Below are positions 1-5,655 of a stretch of DNA of 7,413 nt, piece after piece. The first letter of the stretch is position 1; every line of letters starts with the position of its first letter. This stretch comes from Campylobacter sp. UBA1713 (GTDB lineage Bacteria; Campylobacterota; Campylobacteria; Campylobacterales; Campylobacteraceae), in assembly GCA_002317305.1 (NCBI GenBank), contig DCIZ01000091.1:15571-22983 (forward strand), read 5' to 3'. The notes under the pieces were generated by a model that was not told the DNA's origin, ran no database searches, and saw only the letters and a program-made list of their open reading frames with translations. The position numbers were made by a program, and so were the translations under genes.

Positions 1-17
1 TAAATCTCAAAGAAAAA

Positions 18-60
18 CGGCGGCGGGACGGTGGGCGGAGGCTATCGCCCCTGCGACCCC
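18..60. repeat. GC-rich imperfect palindrome, REP-like
   Basis: This stretch is much richer in G+C than its surroundings. It contains the inverted arms GGGCG (33-37) and CGCCC (46-50) around an 8-nt loop. It lies directly before the CGGAAAAC tandem tract of the composite repeat. Small palindromes of the form GGGCG...CGCCC are common dispersed elements in bacterial intergenic DNA. No second copy is visible in this window, so calling it a repeat is an inference. It lacks a clear T-run on either side and is not a good intrinsic terminator. Confidence 0.35.
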
Positions 61-286
61 ATTCGGAAAACGGAAAACGGAAAACGGAATTTTATAAATT
101 TGCTTTTCGTGAATTTAAAGAAACATTTTTGCTTTGCAAAAAGCGCTTCGCTTGTTTTGGCTTTTTACTCGCTCACAAGGCGGGGGATTCTTCGGTCGGC
201 TTACGCCTCCCTCAGAATGACGGCTTCGCTTGTCGATTCTAGAGAATCGTAAATTTCTGCATTCCGTATTCCGCACTCCGCACTCA
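61..286 (+). repeat. Composite dispersed repeat, copy 1 (D-C-A-E modules)
   Basis: Four modules that recur elsewhere in the window can be read in order. D is a tandem CGGAAAAC tract ending in GGAATTT (about 64-94). C is a TTTTTACTCGCTCAnAAGGC block (about 164-183). A is a GGATTCTTCGG...AGAATGACGG block (about 184-222). E is a tandem 7-mer tract of GCATTCC/GCACTCC type (259-285). The D-C-A-E order recurs at about 5656-5880. Both copies end against the 3' end of a minus-strand gene. An open reading frame through the plus strand here is only a translation of the repeat. A short inverted pair, CGATTCT/AGAATCG, lies at 234-249 with a 2-nt spacer. Confidence 0.75.
259..285. repeat. Tandem 7-mer tract (module E) touching the stop of the cysteine-cluster gene
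   Basis: Consecutive units are GCATTCC, GTATTCC, GCACTCC and GCACTC. Read on the minus strand, the tract begins within two bases of the TGA stop (287-289) of the cysteine-cluster gene. The same 7-mers make up the longer tract at 5811-5880. Confidence 0.75.
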
Positions 287-559
287 TCATTCTGAACACA
301 AAGCCGCGCAACAACGCAAATTCATCTCCACAAATTCGTCCCACGTAAATTTGTCCGCATAAAATTTCTCATACATCGCATCGACTCGGCACACAAGCGG
401 ACGTGTCTCGTAACACTTACAAAGTAAACGCTCGTCGTCAAAATGCACACACGTCCCGTCGCCCCTGTCAAGCCACTTCGTCTGGCTAGACCGCCAAACA
501 TTTTTGCAGCACGCACCACACTTGTAACAAGGAAAATCTCCAAATTTACCGCCCGCCAA
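287..559 (-). CDS. Small YkgJ-like cysteine-cluster protein (CxxCxxCC)
   Basis: This is a 90-aa protein with 11 cysteines. The signature is C11-x2-C14-x2-C17-C18 near the N-terminus, followed by C37, C47, C49, an RPLVCR box ending near C57, and C83, C84 and C88. The CxxCxxCC pattern plus the R-P-x-x-C box is typical of the YkgJ/UPF0153 family, thought to bind zinc or an iron-sulfur cluster. The biochemical role of that family is not established. The start is TTG (557-559), chosen because a strong AGGAGG ribosome-binding site (565-570) sits 5 nt upstream and no ATG fits. It is the last gene of the operon, 19 nt after the 477-aa GTPase stop, and is probably cotranscribed. The protein is cytosolic, with no signal peptide or membrane helix. 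Family assignment is fairly secure; any link to the GTPases is inference. Confidence 0.82.
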   Translation of the reverse strand: MAGGKFGDFPCYKCGACCKNVWRSSQTKWLDRGDGTCVHFDDERLLCKCYETRPLVCRVDAMYEKFYADKFTWDEFVEMNLRCCAALCSE

Positions 560-564
560 ATTTG

Positions 565-570
565 CCTCCT
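565..570 (-). promoter_or_regulatory. Strong ribosome-binding site for the TTG-started cysteine-cluster gene
   Basis: The minus strand reads AGGAGG 5 nt upstream of TTG. It is the strongest Shine-Dalgarno sequence in the operon. It decides the start of the 90-aa gene. Confidence 0.75.
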
Positions 571-571
571 T

Positions 572-587
572 ACGCCACTCACGCCAC
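572..587. repeat. 16-bp repeat word spanning the stop of the 477-aa GTPase
   Basis: The plus-strand word ACGCCACTCACGCCAC is identical to 5865-5880. In both places the reverse complement provides the codons GTG GCG TGA (Val-Ala-stop) in frame for the gene ending there. In the second location it continues into the module E tandem tract; here it stands alone. Confidence 0.8.
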
Positions 588-2012
588 AGGAAGTTTTGCC
601 AAAGCGCCAGAAAGACCAGCGCGCAAAATTTCTAGCTCATTTTTGTCCGAAACTCGCTCGCTTAACTCTCTTTCCAGTTTTGCTTTGCTGTTGTCAAAAT
701 TCTCTTTTACCAAATTTACCGCTTGGCTAGTAAGTCCTTCTGAAACTTTATAACATATCTCTTGCGCTGCGTTTTGTGCCGCTAGCACGTTTGCTTTCTC
801 TTGCTCACGTGCCGACAAAAACGAAGTCAAACCCTGAAGCAACGGCACAACAAACGCCGCAATCTTCGCAAAAATATGCGGAAAACTCGCCAAAAGTGTC
901 GTCAAAAGCGAGCCTACACTAGCCAATACACTCTCACTCTCCACAGAAGGCTTAAACTCCACAGGCATCATCGAAAACTCTTCGCAAGCGTTTTTTAGCT
1001 GACCTTTCATAACGTCAAATTCACTCTCGATGCTTTTTACCGCCTGATCCACGCGCCGCTTTACGATGCTCTCCGTGCTACCACTTTTGTTAAGAAAAGC
1101 CTGCGTTAGCTCGACCTCCAAAGGCGAAATTTCTAGCCTAACTACCTGTGCCACCCGCCTCCTCGTCTCGCTACTTTGTTCATCTAGCTTTGCTATGAGC
1201 TCTTTTACACGCCGAATCTCCTCGTCTTGCTCTTTTGAATTTACAACGCCCAACCACCCTTCTACCACGCCTTTTATGTGCGAATTTAACGTCCTAATAA
1301 TATCAACTCGACCGCTATTTTCTAGGCATTTAAAGAGAAAATCCTCAAGCTGTGCTATGTTGCTACTCTCCACCAAAAGTCGCTTGTTTTCTAGCTTGCC
1401 TTTTAGTGCGCTTGTGGCATTTACGGCTATGAGGCGAATTTTGCTGACTTCTTCTACACTTAAATTTAGCTTTGCAAGATTCTCCATGATTCTCGCCTTT
1501 TGCCTTGCCACTTCCGCTGAATCTGCGCCAAAGCCACGCTTGTCATTTAGGACGACTATGAGCGGTTTTTTGTCTAGGACTATTTGGCGAATTTTGTCGT
1601 AAATGTAACTCTCCTCAAAGCCCGAGTCGTTACTCATGACAAACATCACCGCTTCGCACTTTTTGTAGTGTGCTTGTGTAACCTCCTCGTGCTCTATGGG
1701 CGCATGAAGTCCCGGCGTGTCGTAGATGCGGTAGCCTTTAAAGTCATATTCGTCTACTTTGTAGGTCTCTGGCGTGTCGCCCATTTTGGCTTTTACTTCG
1801 CCAAAAATGGCGTTTAGTAGCGTGCTTTTGCCTGCATTGTAGCAGCCGTAAACCATCAAATTTGGCTTAAAGTCTGCTAGTTTTGCGTCTATGTTTTCGC
1901 AAAGCTGCAAAACCACGTTTTCGTTGGTTACGATGCCGTTTTTTGCCAGTCTCGGCGCTAATGTTCGTAACTCGCTAGCGATGCGTGCGTATGAATCTAT
2001 CTCGTTTAGCAT
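579..2012 (-). CDS. Dynamin-like GTPase with hydrophobic membrane segment (477 aa)
   Basis: The G domain is at the N-terminus: P-loop GCYNAGKST at residues 56-64, G3 box DTPG at 98-101, and a G5-like region around NATSA (198-202). The expected G4 [N/T]KxD is not canonical; the aligned stretch after VVL reads NDKR (156-159). A box KGKLENK (204-210) follows and is shared with the 297-aa GTPase of this operon. Helical, charged sequence runs from about 255 to 345. Residues about 362-403 are strongly hydrophobic (many Leu, Ala, Val, Phe), as in the membrane-inserting paddle of bacterial dynamin-like proteins, and a second helical stretch ends the protein. This layout supports a membrane-remodelling GTPase. 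The ATG at 2010-2012 has AAAGGA 6 nt upstream (2019-2024). The gene overlaps the preceding one by 7 bp, implying translational coupling. The last codons GTG GCG TGA lie in a repeat word. Confidence 0.85.
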   Translation of the reverse strand: MLNEIDSYARIASELRTLAPRLAKNGIVTNENVVLQLCENIDAKLADFKPNLMVYGCYNAGKSTLLNAIFGEVKAKMGDTPETYKVDEYDFKGYRIYDTPGLHAPIEHEEVTQAHYKKCEAVMFVMSNDSGFEESYIYDKIRQIVLDKKPLIVVLNDKRGFGADSAEVARQKARIMENLAKLNLSVEEVSKIRLIAVNATSALKGKLENKRLLVESSNIAQLEDFLFKCLENSGRVDIIRTLNSHIKGVVEGWLGVVNSKEQDEEIRRVKELIAKLDEQSSETRRRVAQVVRLEISPLEVELTQAFLNKSGSTESIVKRRVDQAVKSIESEFDVMKGQLKNACEEFSMMPVEFKPSVESESVLASVGSLLTTLLASFPHIFAKIAAFVVPLLQGLTSFLSAREQEKANVLAAQNAAQEICYKVSEGLTSQAVNLVKENFDNSKAKLERELSERVSDKNELEILRAGLSGALAKLPVA

Positions 2013-3646
2013 GTTGAATCCTTTGTAAGATGCTCTTCAAAGAGCTTTAAATCTTTTTCAAATTTTTCGATGCTTTTACCATAACTCTCCAAAATCTCAC
2101 CAAATGGCTTAACCAAATTTTCCCTAATGGCATTTTCTACATCATTAATGTAACTACCAGTGTAAAATTCGCTTTGCATTTTGTTAAATTTGTTTAAAAG
2201 CTCCTGTCTGTTATCACCAGCTGCAAATTTTTTTATGTCGTCAGGAGTATCGTAACCAAACACTCTTTTCACCCCACGCCAAGCTTTTTCAAATAATCCA
2301 GGCTCAACTACTACCGAAATATATCTGTTTGAAACGCCAAAACCTTCAGATGAAAAATTCAAAATACTAAGCGCATTTTTGTCAAACTCCTCCATTACTT
2401 TTGCAACCATATCGCCTGTTATTTGCGTGATTTTGTCTTTTATTTGCTCCGACATAGATTCAAATTTTTGTCTTGAATTGCCCGCACTCAAACTATCTTC
2501 ATTTGCATCTATAATTTTTGAAATGACAGTTTTCATCTTGTGTTGCAAATCCGGCTTTAGCTCTGAAATTTTTCTCTCTATCTTTTTAACTTCATTGCTT
2601 AACTCGCTAAATTCACTTTTTAACTCTTTTAGCGAATCGCTATTCAAAACACCATCTATTAGACCAACAAGACCTTTAAACGGCGCTTCGCTTTTTAGCT
2701 TATCTGCTTTTACGAGCACTTTTTCACTCAAAAGCTCATAAAATTTCTCTATATTACTTTCAGCATAAAGTTTAGAATCGCCGTTTTTTAGCCCCTCTTT
2801 TGCAGTAAATACCGAAAACGAGATAATCTCGCCAAGTATATTTGACCGCACATCTACGCAACTTTCAAGACGCTGTTTTACATCATCCTCTTGCATTCGC
2901 CTATTTTCTTCACTCTTATTTAGTAAAATTTTTACCATTTCACCATTAACTTCATCTTCTTCTGTTTTGTCAGATTTGGTGATAAACAAAGAAAATGGCT
3001 TGTTTAGCAAACTTACTAGCTCCTTTATCTGCCTTATCTCGTCTTGTTGCAAAGGCGAATCTGACGATGTAGGAAAGATGACAAAATCTGCGTTGTTTAT
3101 GTAGCTCCTCGCTAGCTCGCCGTTTGCGCCCGTCATGGAACTAAGTCCGGGAGTGTCCACCCACGCCAAACTCGCCAGACTAAAAAGCTGAATTTGCGCT
3201 GTGCATTCTAAAATGTCTGTCTTAAATTCGACCAGCTCTTTTAAGCGCTCTGCTTCGCCTTTGTCGTCGTAGATGGTAAAGCGAATCTCCTGCTCTTTTA
3301 GCTTGTTTGCCGCCACAAAATTCCCCAGCGTGCTCTTGCCTGCTTTTACCTTGCCGTAAATGATAACGATGAACGATTTTTGTAAATCCGACTGAAATTT
3401 CTCTTGTTTCGTATCTTGCCGAAACTTATCTTGCCAAATTTGAACTTTTTTTGTTAGACTTTTTTTAAAGCTTTCAAGCTTATCTTGAATCTCTTTATTT
3501 TTTACGCTAACGTTTTTACTTTGCAAACTGACTTCAAATTTATCTGCTATTTCTTGAAGTTTTGTGCGTTCTTGCTCTACTTTTGCACGACGTGGCTGAA
3601 GTTTTTCAAGCTCTTTGTAAAATTTTGTCTTATGTTGTTGCAGCAT
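2006..3646 (-). CDS. LeoA/HP0731-type dynamin-like GTPase (546 aa)
   Basis: A charged N-terminal helical region (about 1-90) precedes a G domain. Its P-loop is GKVKAGKST (98-106), a possible G2 threonine is T149, G3 is DTPG (164-167), G4 is a canonical TKSD (223-226), and a G5-like TAK is at 281-283. Long helical, coiled-coil-like sequence covers about 310-420 and 480-540. A less charged segment with SVVVEPGLFEKAW (444-456) could be the membrane tip. Length (about 62 kDa) and architecture match E. coli LeoA, a crystallised bacterial dynamin linked to vesicle and toxin release, and the Helicobacter HP0731 relatives. I chose ATG 3644-3646, two bases after the upstream TAG, with AAGAGG 7 nt upstream (3654-3659). 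A GTG at 3691 would add 15 residues inside the upstream gene. It sits third in the operon. Family assignment rests on motifs and size, not on a search. Confidence 0.88.
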   Translation of the reverse strand: MLQQHKTKFYKELEKLQPRRAKVEQERTKLQEIADKFEVSLQSKNVSVKNKEIQDKLESFKKSLTKKVQIWQDKFRQDTKQEKFQSDLQKSFIVIIYGKVKAGKSTLGNFVAANKLKEQEIRFTIYDDKGEAERLKELVEFKTDILECTAQIQLFSLASLAWVDTPGLSSMTGANGELARSYINNADFVIFPTSSDSPLQQDEIRQIKELVSLLNKPFSLFITKSDKTEEDEVNGEMVKILLNKSEENRRMQEDDVKQRLESCVDVRSNILGEIISFSVFTAKEGLKNGDSKLYAESNIEKFYELLSEKVLVKADKLKSEAPFKGLVGLIDGVLNSDSLKELKSEFSELSNEVKKIERKISELKPDLQHKMKTVISKIIDANEDSLSAGNSRQKFESMSEQIKDKITQITGDMVAKVMEEFDKNALSILNFSSEGFGVSNRYISVVVEPGLFEKAWRGVKRVFGYDTPDDIKKFAAGDNRQELLNKFNKMQSEFYTGSYINDVENAIRENLVKPFGEILESYGKSIEKFEKDLKLFEEHLTKDSTC

Positions 3647-3648
3647 TA

Positions 3649-4113
3649 CTAAACCTCTTGTTCTTTGATTTCTGAAATAAGATCGCGCCACCCATCTTCT
3701 GATAGTTCTTTGATTTTTGAAACAAGAAGACGTTGTTCTTCTACATCATCTTCATCAATCTCATAAATCTCTAATGTTTGTAACTCTTGCAAAAACTCAC
3801 TCAATTCACTTAAAAATTCAAGTTTGAAGTCCAAAACCTGAATCTCATTTTTCAAATTTGTCAGCTTTTGAGATGTAAAGTTATTACTAAAATTAAAAAG
3901 CGAAATCAAACTACCGCCATTAAATTTAGAATTAATGTAAACTCCTTGTTCTGCTAGTTCATCCTCTTTGCGTTCTTTTTTATCTTCCAATTTCTTTATA
4001 TCACTTTCTAGCTCTTTTTTTAGCGCTTTTTTTGCTTTTTCTTCTTTGCTGTCGCTTGCAAGTGCTGCAATTCCTGCTACTATCGCTCCACCAATCAACC
4101 AAGGTAATGCCAT
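3649..4113 (-). CDS. Small membrane-anchored coiled-coil protein, possible partner subunit of the GTPases (154 aa)
   Basis: I do not recognise a named domain. Residues 3-19 form one hydrophobic, glycine/alanine-rich helix (LPWLIGGAIVAGIAALA) that looks like a single membrane anchor without a cleavage site. It is followed at 22-57 by a very charged Lys/Glu coiled coil, a middle region around 58-80 rich in Asn, Ser and Phe, a second leucine-rich helix at about 83-115, and an acidic stretch at 117-126. ATG 4111-4113 has an AAAGGAT ribosome-binding site (4119-4125). It lies 29 bp after the 297-aa GTPase and 2 bp before the LeoA-like gene, so it is certainly in the operon. In E. coli the two genes upstream of leoA are proposed to form one dynamin together. 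By position and architecture this gene would supply the membrane and helical part of that split dynamin; this is inference. Confidence 0.82.
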   Translation of the reverse strand: MALPWLIGGAIVAGIAALASDSKEEKAKKALKKELESDIKKLEDKKERKEDELAEQGVYINSKFNGGSLISLFNFSNNFTSQKLTNLKNEIQVLDFKLEFLSELSEFLQELQTLEIYEIDEDDVEEQRLLVSKIKELSEDGWRDLISEIKEQEV

Positions 4114-4142
4114 GTTTTATCCTTTAAATTTTAGTTGTTATC

Positions 4143-5036
4143 TTACAAATTATAAAGCTTTTCTTGCTTTCTCTCAATACGTCTCTCCAAATCACGAATC
4201 TCTTCACGAATTTCATGATACCTCGCAACCGCTTCATCAAATTCACTTTTGATAGAATCGTACTCATCTTGCAACGTTGCTTTTTCTGCATCCAGCTCTC
4301 GCTCACAAACCGCCATGTCTGCCATCAAAACATCTGCCATTGCACAAATTTCAGCTTGCTTTTTTGCTTCTATATCAACTTCTTCAACAACCAAATTTAT
4401 CATCTCTTTTAAAGCATCTATGTTACCCTTTTTGGCTAGTAACTGCTTGTTTTCTAGCTTGCCTTTCGCATAACTCACAGAATCAACACTAATGATATTT
4501 ATAGGCACATCTACGCCAAATATCGCTTTCGATCTTAACTGCTCTACGATGCGCTTTTTTTCACCCTCAACCTCTTTGTCTGTTACCTGAGAAGCTTTTG
4601 TTAAAACAAAGATGCAAGCTTTCAAAAACTCTTTCGCGTCCAAATTTTTCGAAACTTCTTTCAAAAAATCCACCTCTGGCTTGCTTAACTCACCTGTTTT
4701 TGCGTTGTGCACAAAAAGATATAGATCTGACGCGTTTATCGCTTTTAGTGCCGTCTTTGTGTCGTAGTCATCTGCGTTTAGTCCTGGTGTGTCTACATAC
4801 TCCACACCACCACTTTGCACGTGTTTTTCTACTGTTGTCTCCCGCTTGTCAGCCACTTTAAAAGTCTCGCATTTGTAGTCTCCTGTAAGTTGGTTGAGTA
4901 GCGTACTTTTGCCATGGTTATAAAGTCCAAGCGCCGCAATCTTACATCCACCGTTTTTGCTACTCTCACAAGTTTCCAAAACAAATTCGAAAAACTCCAA
5001 CAAATCTTTTTGAATCTTGTCAAAATTTGCACTCAT
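4143..5036 (-). CDS. Dynamin-like GTPase, G domain plus C-terminal coiled coil (297 aa)
   Basis: The G domain starts about 30 residues in. Its P-loop is GLYNHGKST (37-45), a possible G2 lies at T67/T68, and G3 is DTPG (82-85). G4 is TKAS (146-149), where the aspartate that reads guanine is replaced by serine. A G5-like SVDS (183-186) is followed by the box KGKLENK (191-197), also present in the 477-aa GTPase. Residues about 222-296 are a charged coiled coil ending in YNL. There is no membrane segment. It is short for a one-piece dynamin, which fits a two-polypeptide dynamin completed by the 154-aa membrane protein encoded next, as proposed for LeoB/LeoC. ATG 5034-5036 has AAGGGA 4 nt upstream (5041-5046). 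It is the first gene of the operon, preceded by a good -10 box. GTPase family membership is secure; the split-dynamin role is inference. Confidence 0.86.
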   Translation of the reverse strand: MSANFDKIQKDLLEFFEFVLETCESSKNGGCKIAALGLYNHGKSTLLNQLTGDYKCETFKVADKRETTVEKHVQSGGVEYVDTPGLNADDYDTKTALKAINASDLYLFVHNAKTGELSKPEVDFLKEVSKNLDAKEFLKACIFVLTKASQVTDKEVEGEKKRIVEQLRSKAIFGVDVPINIISVDSVSYAKGKLENKQLLAKKGNIDALKEMINLVVEEVDIEAKKQAEICAMADVLMADMAVCERELDAEKATLQDEYDSIKSEFDEAVARYHEIREEIRDLERRIERKQEKLYNL

Positions 5037-5081
5037 GTAGTCCCTTTTGTTAAATTTTGCCGATAAGATATCAGCTAGGTG

Positions 5082-5087
5082 ATTATA
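5082..5087 (-). promoter_or_regulatory. -10 box of the dynamin operon promoter
   Basis: The minus strand reads AAAAAAAAAGATATAATC, a perfect TATAAT preceded by an A-tract and no clear -35 box, the usual style of Campylobacter housekeeping promoters. Transcription would begin near 5075, giving a leader of about 40 nt before ATG 5036. The leader contains the palindrome GATATC and the AAGGGA ribosome-binding site. Confidence 0.65.
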
Positions 5088-5100
5088 TCTTTTTTTTTAA

Positions 5101-5203
5101 CGGAATCTTAAAAATTAGCTGTTTTGTGAATTTTTCTGAAATTTATGTTTTTTGTAGGTTGTTAAGAGTGTGAAAAATTTATATTAAATAATAAATAAAC
5201 CAC
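5101..5203. other. AT-rich unique spacer upstream of the operon promoter
   Basis: About 100 bp of very AT-rich, non-repeated DNA separates the operon promoter from the repeat array. On the minus strand a second, weaker -10-like word (TATAAA within TTTAATATAAATTT) is present near 5177-5190. No open frame or hairpin of note is visible. Confidence 0.4.
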
Positions 5204-5302
5204 GCTGTCATTCTGAGGGAGCGTTAGCGACCGAAGAATCCACCGCCTTTTGAGCGAGTAAAAAGCCAAATTCACAAAAAAGCAAATTTGTAAAATTCGC
5301 TT
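5204..5302 (-). repeat. Composite repeat, modules A and C (minus orientation)
   Basis: Module A (5207-5241) is followed by C in reverse orientation (GCCTTTTGAGCGAGTAAAAA, 5246-5265) and by the AAATTCACAAAAAAGC / GTAAAATTCGC stretch. On the minus strand the same C-A order as at 164-222 is read. Module A here is an exact 35-bp inverted copy of 5343-5377. Confidence 0.8.
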
Positions 5303-5383
5303 TTATCTCAAATTTAAAGATTCTGCTCCCTCGTCAGGCATGGGATTCTTCGGTCGCTAACGCTCCCTCAGAATGACGGCGTT
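5303..5383 (+). repeat. Composite repeat, modules B and A (plus orientation)
   Basis: Module B (5305-5350, starting ATCTCAAATTTAA and containing a CAGGCA...GGG...TTCTTC core) recurs at 7331-7376, and in reverse near 5511-5541. It runs into module A at 5343-5377. A short GGCGTT extension at 5378-5383 is matched by AACGCC at 5474-5479 in inverted orientation. Confidence 0.75.
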
Positions 5384-5473
5384 GCATTAACCTTTTCGCA
5401 TTTTGCTAAAATTTTGCCATAAATAAAAAAACAAAACAAGTGAAGCGCTCGGCATTAGCCGATGTTTTTTTAA
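5384..5473 (+). ncRNA. Candidate small RNA in a unique island between inverted repeats
   Basis: This 90-bp stretch shares nothing obvious with the repeats around it. On the plus strand it holds a -10-like word TAAAAT (5407-5412). About 50 nt downstream is the hairpin TCGGC-ATTA-GCCGA (5449-5462), followed by seven T at 5465-5471. That would give an RNA of about 50-55 nt. The hairpin stem is only 5 bp and the promoter is weak, so this is a candidate only. It could equally be an orphan terminator or the interior of a small mobile element. Confidence 0.3.
5449..5471 (+). terminator. Possible intrinsic terminator
   Basis: The stem TCGGC/GCCGA with loop ATTA is followed two bases later by seven T on the plus strand. 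No plus-strand protein gene precedes it. On the minus strand the hairpin has no adjacent T-run, so it does not serve the 470-aa gene well. Confidence 0.4.
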
Positions 5474-5575
5474 AACGCCGTCATTCTGAGGGAGGCGTAG
5501 CCGACCGAAGAATCCCCTGCTTGGCGAGGGCGAAGAATCTACAAATTCACAAAAAGTGAATTTTTAAAATTCGCC
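5474..5575 (-). repeat. Composite repeat, modules A and B (minus orientation)
   Basis: Module A (5480-5515) is nearly identical to the reverse complement of copy 1 at 184-222, differing by a one-base indel. It is followed by a reversed B fragment (CCTGCTTGGCGAGGGCGAAG, 5516-5535) and an AAATTCACAAAAAGTGAATTT stretch that can fold on itself (TTCAC/GTGAA). Confidence 0.75.
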
Positions 5576-5655
5576 TTTTCGTGACTTTGACTTTTTACTC
5601 GCTCAAAAGGCGGGGGATTCTTCGCTTCGCTAACGCAACGCTTGCGAATGACGGC
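5576..5655 (+). repeat. Composite repeat, modules C and A' (variant)
   Basis: Module C (TTTTTACTCGCTCAAAAGGC, 5592-5611) leads into a diverged module A' at 5615-5652. A' keeps GGATTCTTCG at the left and GAATGACGG at the right, but its centre reads CTTCGCTAACGCAACGCTTG instead of the common form. Confidence 0.75.

Noticed and set aside
234..249. Intrinsic terminator of the operon
   Set aside because: The inverted pair CGATTCT/AGAATCG has only a 2-nt loop, and no T-run follows on the minus strand.
31..252. 73-aa plus-strand open frame
   Set aside because: It is a translation of the composite repeat; related sequence recurs at 5656-5880 with substitutions and frame changes and there is no good ribosome-binding site.
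1066..1602. 178-aa plus-strand open frame antisense to the 477-aa GTPase
   Set aside because: It is very rich in Ser, Leu, Phe and Arg, has no recognisable domain, and lies wholly opposite a gene with clear GTPase motifs.
3647..3691. GTG start for the LeoA-like gene, adding 15 residues
   Set aside because: The extension lies inside the upstream gene and is Arg-rich. The ATG at 3646, two bases after the upstream stop with AAGAGG before it, fits the operon much better.
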